NCBI GenBank assembly: GCA_008931825.1
Contig: QXVZ01014991.1
Span: forward strand, 1 to 22,043
From: Phallusia fumigata
Taxonomy: Eukaryota; Chordata; Ascidiacea; Phlebobranchia; Ascidiidae
Length of the DNA: 22,043 nt
Direction: 5' to 3'
Shown here: piece after piece, positions 1-8,141 of the stretch
How positions within the stretch are numbered: position 1 is the first letter of the stretch
Layout of the letters: each line of letters opens with the position of its first letter
Made by a program: the position numbers and the translations under genes
The notes under the pieces: model-generated
The model's input: the letters and a program-made list of their open reading frames with translations, nothing else
Database searches by the model: none
Told to the model about the DNA's origin: nothing

Positions 1-375
1 TTCCTTGCACAAGGTCTCAATTTGGGGGCATCCCCCTTCTTTTAGTTTTTCTACGAATTCGACAAAGTGTATGGAATGCAATACCCAGTATTTAAGGTAA
101 TGCTCATAGGTTTGATTGCAGCATTCCGGCTGAAGCGGACTACCCAAATACGGGCTCTTGTTGTTGATACGACAATTATGGATTGTCACTGTAAAAAAAC
201 AAGACTTTATTCAAATTTCAATATCACAGTTAAACAAAAAAAAATTTTTGTTACCATTTGCTTGGGCTGCCGACGAGTTTCGCAACAATCTTGAATTTAC
301 CACCGTTGTGGCTAACGTTTCAATTTGCAGTAATGCCATCCCTAAAAGGACAAAATACCACAGTGGTACGCCCAT
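1..375 (-). CDS. 5' part of a secreted or membrane protein with a cysteine-rich ectodomain; paralogue of the GPCR at 4055-6395
   Basis: Two minus-strand exons, 375-255 and 188-1, separated by a 66-base intron (GTAACA donor at 254, TTTTTTTACAG acceptor at 189-190). The splice keeps phase 1, and the frame stays open to the window edge, giving 103 visible residues. Residues 1-22 form a signal peptide (MGVPLWYF... then a Leu-rich core ending ETLA). The mature part has cysteines at 46, 63, 64, 94 and 101, that is C-x16-CC-x29-C-x6-C. The GPCR encoded at 4055-6395 has C-x16-CC-x28-C-x6-C at residues 37-91. Around this both share E before CC, Y and EH shortly after it, then K-Y and a Q two residues after the next Cys. 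I infer a paralogous, probably seven-helix, receptor whose helices lie outside the window. The start is chosen for the signal peptide, and an in-frame TAG lies just upstream. I do not recognise the ectodomain family. Confidence 0.72.
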
Positions 376-390
376 TGCAAGTTTATGCAA

Positions 391-392
391 CT
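391..392 (-). other. candidate trans-splice acceptor of the left-edge gene
   Basis: On the minus strand an AG after a T-rich run (TTTTGTATGAATCGATTAG) lies 15 bases before the chosen ATG at 375. No partner donor exon is evident, which fits spliced-leader addition. A 5'UTR intron would look the same. Confidence 0.35.
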
Positions 393-2979
393 AATCGATT
401 CATACAAAATACGTGTTTAATATGTATCATATTTGTTGAATCTGTTTTACTCTCTGAATCTGTTCACTTAAGCGGGTTTCTAAACAAAATTAGCGCGGTC
501 AAACCTTAGCGAAGTAAGTCTTGAAAAAATAGTCTTTCAACTAACTCCTTACTAAACTCGTGTTGACTGCACCAAGCTTGCCGGAGACTCATTGTAAACA
601 TGCTTTGAGAGCATTATCATACAGCTTGCTGCCGTCTGCACGTAATTTTAAGCAATAATAGTTTGTCACGCGAACTTTCACCTTTTTATCTTTCCCTGGC
701 CTTTTTCGCACCTTATCGGCCATCCATCATAGAAGCAATTTGAGTGTCAGCGCAAACTCGTTGTGCCACTTGTTAAAGCAAATTTTTGACGCCAAACCCC
801 GGTGAACCTAAAGTTCTTTCCGGTGCAAAGAGCAATGGTTTCTTGTAAGTTGGCTTCCGGCTTTCCTTTTTCTTATTAGCTTTTTTACTCTTTTGTATTT
901 TGATAAATGACTCCGATAGGCCACAAGAAACATTTCGTTTTTTTGACATTTTCAAAAATGTCGCGTGATTGTTACCATATTGCGCCTCTAATGGCTTATT
1001 GTTATCGTTTAGTTGTCTATGTGCGTGAGCACCAACTGATGCACGATCGCCAGCACACTCTCGCCAGCACCAAAATTATACCAAAATCCCTAAAATTGTT
1101 TGGTAACGCCCATGGCACGACATTCAAAAAACTTATACGAGGCCAGGTGCTATTTAATAAATTGGGCAATGTTGACTGCAGTCCACGAACATACCAAGAC
1201 TTGACCATCAGTGCCCCAAATTGTCTGTAAATGTCAGTTGGAACACCTCTTTTATAACAACATTGACATTAACCTTAAATAACATTGTTTGTATTGTGAT
1301 CATTGATTTTGTTGCGTGCAGTGTTTAGGTTTTGGAAATTGGTTGTTGTTCTAATAGCGACGTTTTGTAAAAAACATACTTCGTTTTTTGTGTGTAGCAA
1401 ACTCTCAAGTGAGGAGAGTAGTTAAAATCTTGACGTCAAGCGGAAAAAACATTAAATTTTAATGCCACATAATTTTTGTCTACTTCTCCTTTCCCAGTGG
1501 AATAAAAAGTGAATAACAGTCGCAGGCTTGCACCTGACCGGGTTAATTGTTGTCATAATTGCTGGGTTATGAATTCCTGATTACGGGAGGCGATGATTGG
1601 CAAGACTGGGGCTAGACACAAAAAAGACTTGGCACACATTTTTCTTTTCTTCACCAACTAAGCGAATAGCATAAGCGGGAAATTAATCTGTCGACTATGT
1701 ACCAATCAAACTCATTAAAACCTTTAAATGACTGCAAACGCGTGGCATGGAAAAAGGTAATTTAAACAAGTTCAAAAAATCTGCGTAAACGACGTAAAGC
1801 TCACCGAGCAGGTAACTGTTTTTTCCTAATTTGCAAATCACGCAATTAACACATTCTTTTGCTTTCTATATTCCATCTGCCTGCCTTGCTATGCCGTAAA
1901 AAACTAGTGCTTACAAGCGGTATGCTGTCACAACTTCTTTCAAATGGATGCCGGTAAATAAAAAACATGTTTTGATGTACATGTAACTGGGCGACGATCG
2001 TCCTACGAAAAGGGTCAGTCACTTCACGACGCCGAAACGCCTGCACGATGTTTGGGGAGCAATTGTTGGTACCGACCAAAAACTAATTTGCGCTCCACGC
2101 ACATACAATCACGTGACAACAGCATTTGGTTACGTTGTGCCTGCGGGCCAATTTTGAAGGGCATCCGTAGCAGAAAACAAAAACAAACGTCAAATCCCAG
2201 GTCGGGTCATTACAACAATAAGTTCTGCTCTGTTAATGGATCATGTTTCCAGGGCAGATGCGGTTTTGAAATTAGAGTAGGGAAAGCTATATTGCAGTTA
2301 ACAGAAAATGGTAATGACCTGAGTGAAAATGTAAGCGAGGTGATACAAGATATGAAACAGGTTAGACGCAGCCAAGTCACTAACCTTGAATGTGTTGCAT
2401 AGTGGGAAAATTATATTTTCACCATTACTGTCCTAATGCCTGCAGTCAAAGGTTTTCCTGCCCAAGGGTACGAAAATACGAAAAAAAATGAACCGTCTAA
2501 AATTTCATTTTGTGAGGACCTGTGGTTGTGTGCAATAAATCACACAGGTTTAATTAAAAAAGAGTGCTTTTTATTATATTGCCTGTTAATTTTATTGGAT
2601 TTCAAAAGCCTTACCAAGAACGGAATTTAGTTTGAACAAAATGTTGGTTATTACTTCATAATGGAAAAACTCCATTTGGCAACTTGGGTCGACAAAGTTT
2701 AATTCACGTGTTGAACGGTAAATGTTGAACACACTAAAATAAGTCAATTTAATACTTTTTGTAATTTCAAAACAAAAGCTTATGTTTTCTCTCCTAACAA
2801 TCTCCATCTACGTCTTTGCGAACTACTCTGCAGGGCAAACACGGGGAAAAAACTCGGAAAATGACGATGATTTGCGTTCCGAGAACAGCTGCGTGACATG
2901 TTGGCGTCAAAGATGCATATCCTTTACGTCGAGTGGCGTGATGAAGCTGTCAGGCGGTTAATAATCCACAACCACAAAC
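393..2979. other. intergenic, no supported gene
   Basis: About 2.6 kb without a convincing gene. Open frames of 60-116 codons occur on both strands (for example 907-1230 plus, 2052-2402 plus, 2592-2807 minus). They have no recognisable domain, and lengths like these are expected by chance at this base composition. No tRNA, tandem satellite or transposon ends were recognised here. Confidence 0.5.
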
Positions 2980-2985
2980 TTTATT
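2980..2985 (-). terminator. possible poly(A) signal for the small ORF at 3128-3370
   Basis: AATAAA on the minus strand, about 140 bases past the TAA stop of the small membrane-protein ORF. Such a hexamer is common in AT-rich DNA, so this is weak support. Confidence 0.3.
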
Positions 2986-3127
2986 GCTCCGGTGACAAAC
3001 TAAGCCAAACAGGCTTTACGATCCATTTCACGGGTGTTAGGTCGTCACAAGTCAATTTCGCTTTGTAGGTGGTAAAATGCTTTTGTAATGTCTCCTTACG
3101 ATAAATAATGCTTATGTTTGACGGTGT

Positions 3128-3370
3128 TTAACTCGATAGGTAAATTGAAACAAAATTCCAATGATGCCCCTTAAACCTCAAGCTGTTATCGTGCAACAAA
3201 TCCCTTTGGACGCGCAAAAAGTTATGTAGGATCGCATAAAAGGCCAATAAACAGTTTATCACTATACCAAGCGTTAAAGCCTGTTTATAATTATCCACAT
3301 CATCAGTCGTAGTCACCGTCTCATCAACCAGAACAAGATAATCGTGCGCTGAAAACGTTACCCACGCCAT
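3128..3370 (-). CDS. possible small single-pass membrane protein, unrecognised
   Basis: An ATG-started frame of 80 residues. A hydrophobic stretch at about residues 31-53 (ALTLGIVINCLLAFYAILHN) is followed by a basic segment, so one membrane helix with a cytoplasmic C-terminus is predicted. Two bases before the ATG is a splice-acceptor-like AG (TTTACCAG, 3373-3374). It could receive a spliced leader. It could also be joined in phase to a 16-base upstream exon (3452-3437, ATG TCG CGC AGC ACA A, donor GTAAGC), which would add six residues. The order N, then Y-x-I, then L-R in the helix loosely resembles helix 1 of class A receptors and of the GPCR nearby, so a decayed receptor fragment is an alternative. 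A chance ORF is also possible. Confidence 0.28.
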   Translation of the reverse strand: MAWVTFSAHDYLVLVDETVTTTDDVDNYKQALTLGIVINCLLAFYAILHNFLRVQRDLLHDNSLRFKGHHWNFVSIYLSS

Positions 3371-3541
3371 CCCTGGTAAATTAGTCCCCTTCGTAAATAA
3401 CTTCCCGTTTTGGGACAAAATGATAAATCTGCTTACTTGTGCTGCGCGACATTGTCTGAACTCAGTATTCGGAATTAAAAAGTGTAAATCGGTTGCTGTA
3501 GCATTTGAAAGTTACTAGAAAGCAGTGTATGAAGTTTGAAG

Positions 3542-3901
3542 TCGTTTTGGCAGCAATGCAAGCGACAAAAAGGCCTATGCGGCATCGTTGTTAGAGAAAA
3601 ATTGCTGACAGGGATCAGCAAGGTATCCTTTCAGAACAAAGTAATACTTTTTCTGTAGTTTTTGAACGTATTTAATAGTTAGTAAAAAGAAGGTGACCTC
3701 AAGCGTTGAAAGGTTTTCGATAACCAGACATAAAAAATATGGAAACGCACGTGTTGGGTAAGGTACTTATGNTCGTTTTGGCAGCAATGCAAGCGACAAA
3801 AACGCCTATGCGGTATCGTTTTTAGAGAAAAAGCATTGAAAGGTTTACGATAACCAGACATAAAGAATATGGAAACGCACGTGTTCGGTAAGGTACTTAT
3901 G
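3542..3901. repeat. direct duplication split by a single N (units 3542-3771 and 3773-3901)
   Basis: Both units begin TCGTTTTGGCAGCAATGCAA and end GGTAAGGTACTTATG. The second unit lacks about 100 internal bases of the first and differs at scattered positions. The only unknown base of the area, at 3772, sits exactly between the units. Open frames in this stretch are by-products of the repeat. The arrangement may be a contig-join artefact (see findings). Confidence 0.85.
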
Positions 3902-4016
3902 GTAGATTAGATCTGCAAGCATAAAGTAACTGACATTAGGCAGAATAGCCTGCGGATGGAAGAAGAAACAATTTGGTGAAAAACCTTTTTAATACCCTTC
4001 ATATTTTTCTGTGTTT

Positions 4017-4018
4017 AG
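4017..4018 (+). other. candidate trans-splice acceptor of the GPCR gene
   Basis: A pyrimidine-rich run (ATTTTTCTGTGTTTAG) ends here, 36 bases before the ATG at 4055. No donor exon is evident upstream, so spliced-leader addition or a 5'UTR intron would explain it. Confidence 0.4.
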
Positions 4019-4054
4019 ACGTTACTTTTTGAAAAAGCATTTCGTAGCATAGAA

Positions 4055-6395
4055 ATGCAGTTGCCTGAATCGTTTGTATGTTTTGTTTTTGTACTTGCGT
4101 TGGTGCTGGTAAGCAAAGAAGTTGTCGCAACGAGTGAAAACCAATACCCAAGCCCTCTTCCATGTATTTTTGTGCCTGGATATACGGTTGGAAATCGCAC
4201 AAGAGAACTCGAATGCTGCAAGTTCGTGTACAACGAGCACAAGTATTCCTGGTCGGATAGAGGCAACTTGACAAGTTACCTGCAAACCTTGCGCGGTTGG
4301 AACTGTTCCCAGTTTGCAGATGAGTGCGTAAACAGCACCTACGCGTTTACACCTTTGTATAAAATACTATATGAAAGATTCTGTAATACCACGCAGCTTG
4401 TGGTCGATTGTGAAGCAAGCATTTCGAAGTTACCAAGAATACAAACCAACGTCACCAGCACAAACCTCAGTTCGTGGGAAACGCTAATTGCGAACGTCGA
4501 CTTTCAAGCAATTGCGGATGTTTCAGACACTTGTGTTCAAGTTGGGCTATACGATTCGCCCGCAGGAGGGTTCAGGAATTATCACGAGATAATTGCGGCT
4601 TCTGTCCCGTTTTGTCAACTGGAAACTTGCGGTTATGATGCAGCAACGTTGGCAAACGGCAGTTTTTCGCAGTGGACCAGCTTGCCAATAGGGTATGTTT
4701 TTGTTTTGATTTTTGCATACGTTTAGTTAATTTGTTTTGGTACATTGTTCTAATCATATCCCGGTATAGTTGATTTGATTCAGCTGTTAATATGCCTGCG
4801 GGCTGTATTTGCAAATGTCAAATCTTGTGTAATTGGATATTATAATTAAACCGAACAACAGAGTCGAACGGAATTGAATTCCATCCCATCGCACAACAAA
4901 GTTTTTTCTAGTTTTTTTTTCAAAAAACACAGTTTTCTTTTCGACTTGAATGTTTCTTGGTTTTTAAAACGATGCAAAACCTAAAAACTGCAACAAAGTT
5001 TTTTTGCATTTTAGATGCCATGCAAATCTAATCGTCACCGCGGTTGTAGTTAGCATCATCGGAATGGCTGTAATCATTAGTAACATCACGGTATTATATG
5101 TTCTCATCAACTCTCCAAAGCTTCGGAACAGTCAAAGTATTTACAAGGGCTCTCTGGCCATCAGCGATCTACTTGTTGGTCTTATGGTCTACCCATCATT
5201 CGTCGCAACCTTGTTTATGGTAGTCATGTACACTCACAAAATCGAAAACAAATTTTCTTTAGTTGAAGGTTACAGCATACAAGAGCTTGCTAGCGGCTTG
5301 ACACCAAACGCAACCACGATTTCGGCGCGTTTGTCTTCAACAAGATACCAAGATTATTTGCCGTTAGCTTATACTCGGGCAATTGGTTTCTTTTCTGCTG
5401 TGTCCCTAATGGTTTCCTTGTACTCGCTTATGCTGGCAAGCTTTGATCGTCTATGGGCGGTTGGGTGGCCTTTTCATTTCAAGAGGTCTAATCCAAAGTT
5501 GGTTGCCAAAACGTCGGTGTCTGTTCTCTGGATTGTGGCAATTACTATCGGCGTCCTTCCCCTATACGATCCCCAAATCAAATTTGGGGCCGTCGCCTCC
5601 GTACTCATACTTTATAAAGGGGAAGTCGCGTTGTATCTGTACACAATAGCACTTGTGCTACCTTTGTTGATTGTGTGGGGCACAACGCTTGCAACATACT
5701 GCGTGTCAAAAAGACACAATAAAGTGAGAAGAAACTTGACGGGTAGGAATGACACAAAACATATTGATGAAATGGAAACGCGCCTCGCTCGCACCTTGGC
5801 ATTGATGGTAGCTGTCTTCTCAGCATGCCTTCTTCCGGCCGCTCTAGTCCTCATTATTCCCTTTTTTCTATCTAATGTGTATTACACAAGACCTACCAGT
5901 CTTGACGTCGGCGTTACGACGATATACACGTCGTTTGAATTCGTAGGGATTGTCATTCTGATGTCGAACAGTCTGTGGAACTGTTTCATATACAGTCTGC
6001 GCAATCCTGATTTTAAAGCCACGGCAAAACGCGGCTACGTGCTCCTATGGAGAAAACTGAGCCTCCGTTCTGTTGCGTGCAAGTTAGAAAACCTTGAGAG
6101 GCCTATGGGACACAATCGCAGAATATCGACTGCAACATTGGACATTTCACACCGGGGATCGATGGCAACTACCATAGAGGTTCTAAAAGACAGTCCCCAG
6201 TCGAGGCGAGCGATGCGATCAAGTCTTGATCTGGATGCCAAACGCTTGAGCACGCCTGATGCGAACAAACTGGCTGTAAAGAGACACAGCAACGACTGGA
6301 GGTGGAATGAGAGCAACACAAGTTCAGAGGCGGACCAAGTTGAAATGAACGTTTGTAGAAAAAACAACAGTGAGCATTCCGGTACCTCAAGCTAA
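4055..6395 (+). CDS. divergent class A (rhodopsin-like) GPCR with a 190-residue cysteine-rich ectodomain
   Basis: Exons 4055-4692 and 5015-6395; intron 4693-5014 (GTATGT donor, TTGCATTTTAG acceptor). The join completes a Gly codon, and the protein is 672 residues. Residues 1-25 are a signal peptide. The ectodomain to about 213 has ten cysteines (37, 54, 55, 84, 91, 110, 119, 160, 187, 192) and many N-glycosylation sequons. Seven helices follow: TM1 about 218-245, TM2 260-285 with LAISDLLVGLMVYP (Asp264), TM3 about 331-356 then DRL (357-359) in place of DRY, TM4 with Trp385, TM5 with Pro429, TM6 with CLLP (Pro487) lacking the usual Trp, TM7 NCFIY (535-539) in place of NPxxY, then helix 8 RNPDF. 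The Ser-rich tail is about 130 residues. Helix 2 resembles aminergic-type receptors, but the ligand cannot be told. The loop between TM2 and TM3 is unusually long, and I see no Cys at the start of TM3 or in loop 2, so the canonical disulfide appears absent. Coding capacity is clear; the subfamily is unassigned. Confidence 0.93.
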
Positions 6396-7041
6396 TCCGT
6401 ATCTTTAAGGAAAGGAACGAAATTGATAGATATAGTCATTTGAACACATAAGAAATACTCTACGACAACAAAATTACGCTCGTTTTGGTATCGATTTTAT
6501 ACAAGCACCTTGGTATTTCTGTACAGGCTACATTTGCGTTGGATTTATTTTTTAATACGTTCAACGAGATTTTATCAAACAATTTAGGAATAGGGCCCAG
6601 TCAAACAACTATCAGCTTATTGATGTCATTGACAACAGTTTACGAGTTGTCAAGTATTGTTACAAATTTATGAGCTAACAATTAACTTGAGGCAAATTAT
6701 ATTGAAGTATCATAAAATATATGATGAACACAACATTGATGTGCATAGTTTTGTAGATAACCTATTAACGCAATATCATCCCTTCACGCCAATTCCAAAT
6801 CATCCTTAAAATTTGTCGTGATATTTTTTGTACACAGTAATCGGAAATATTTTTATGTGTGTACAACTTCTTGTAATACATCAGCTATTTCCTCTCAACA
6901 TTTTTGCTGTCTTGGAAAAACCTGTAGGCGAATTTGGGTTCGTCCGTGCCGAGCTATAACCGAATATTGTGACGCAAAAAGGCGGGAAGATATTTTAAGC
7001 AACCAAGGGTTAGTTAATCAGGTTTTTAACCGGAACCATCA

Positions 7042-7057
7042 GTCACCGAGCGGTGAC
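7042..7057. repeat. short perfect inverted repeat
   Basis: GTCACCG-AG-CGGTGAC: 7-base arms and a 2-base spacer. The left arm recurs as GTCACCGG near 7164. Function unknown. Confidence 0.5.
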
Positions 7058-7136
7058 GCAAATCTCGTTTATTCCGAGCACACTCTGTCCTCAAGACGTG
7101 TTTGTGGTCAGAAAAAAAACCGGAAACGAACAGATC

Positions 7137-7144
7137 TGACGTCA
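7137..7144. promoter_or_regulatory. palindromic CRE/ATF-type site
   Basis: TGACGTCA is the consensus site for CREB/ATF factors. It lies in a GC-richer patch but has no clear gene start next to it, so a regulatory role is only a possibility. Confidence 0.2.
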
Positions 7145-7673
7145 CGGGCCCTGTGTAAACAAAGTCACCGGTTGCAAATCGAAATTTCTCTTTATTTGTC
7201 AGAAAAGCGCGCAAAGACTCGGCGGCGCGAGAAAAAATAACAACTGGTAGTGTCGCGTGGGCGAAGGTAAGAAAATAGGTTTTCACTCTCCGAGCAAACG
7301 CCAAGCGACAACTTGGATTTCCCAGTTGAGACACGGGTGCCCACAAAAGCGCGGCTCCACACACGAACACACGTTTAAACACTTGGAACAAACGACCTTA
7401 TAGGTGTTTATCTCAGTAGAATGACAGTTGAGTCTGTGTGGTGAATAAAAATAAGGGCCTTCGCAAAAACGTTTGAAATTGGTTTTGAAAAATCTTTATG
7501 AAATCAACTGTGTAAAAGTTTCATTACTTTAAGAACCTCCATAACACTTGGGGAAAAAATAACATTTTTAGAACGTTTGTATCATTTTTTTCGAAAAAAC
7601 ACGGTAGATAAAGCTTGCTTAGAACCAGTTTCAAACACGAATTAAATTAAAACACTCTGTGAACCGCACAATG

Positions 7674-7679
7674 TTTATT
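7674..7679 (-). terminator. CNOT2: probable poly(A) signal of CNOT2
   Basis: AATAAA on the minus strand about 460 bases past the CNOT2 stop (8142-8144). It is the nearest canonical hexamer seen downstream of the stop, and would give a 3'UTR of roughly 0.5 kb. Confidence 0.45.
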
Positions 7680-8141
7680 TGAAACACCGGGGTTTTCAAA
7701 CAACGGCAAGAACGTTTTGCGACATGGGTAATTTAGATTTCCAAATTTGGATTGTTGGGATAAAGATCACGGTATCGCAGCGTCGACCCGCGTAGTTCCA
7801 ATGACGAACAGAACGTACAAGGACTTTACCATGTACGGAAGTTGTTCTTTACGTTTCATTTAATGTGTGACGCCATGTGTTTGTTTTACCACAACAAGGC
7901 GTCTGATCCAAATACACAAGTTTGAGATGACGATTTTTGAAGTCAGTGTTTCACGTGTTCGAGGCGTTAATTAGTCGCTACAACGAAAAGCAGATTGGAG
8001 GGTTGCAGATTTTTATGCTGGTTTAGAACCGTATATGATTGATGATCAACACCACCCCGCCAGATTTTTAAGTGTCGGATATTGAAATCGATGCCAGTGT
8101 GTGGAGACGGCTCTCGGGCGCCTCTAACGGACAGCGCCAGT

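Larger units (their letters stand above)
6396..7673. other. intergenic between convergent GPCR and CNOT2 3' ends
   Basis: No gene is supported. No AATAAA follows the GPCR stop until 7444-7449, about 1 kb on, so its poly(A) site is not fixed. Around 6940-7270 the sequence is richer in G, C and CpG than its surroundings. It holds a perfect hairpin-like inverted repeat (7042-7057), a TGACGTCA (7137-7144), and a donor-like GAAGGTAAGA near 7264. A 121-codon minus frame at 7026-7391 starts with TTG and has no recognisable domain, so I treat it as chance. Confidence 0.45.

Noticed and set aside
907-1230. Overlapping plus (107 codons) and minus (1017-1208) frames
   Set aside because: No domain, no convincing splice or poly(A) context on either strand; the mutual overlap suggests both are chance.
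2052-2402. 116-codon plus-strand frame with several cysteines
   Set aside because: No ATG supports the start, no domain is recognisable, and a frame of this length is expected by chance in a 22 kb window.
2520-2552. Inverted repeat ACCTGTG...CACAGGT
   Set aside because: Arms of only 7 bases with an 18-base loop and no target duplication; expected by chance.
3679-3861. 60-codon minus frame with an internal repeat of Ser-Gly-Tyr-Arg-Lys type
   Set aside because: It is a by-product of the N-interrupted duplication and runs through the unknown base.
7026-7391. 121-codon minus-strand frame
   Set aside because: Starts with TTG, lies in a GC-richer intergenic patch where stops are rarer, and shows no domain.
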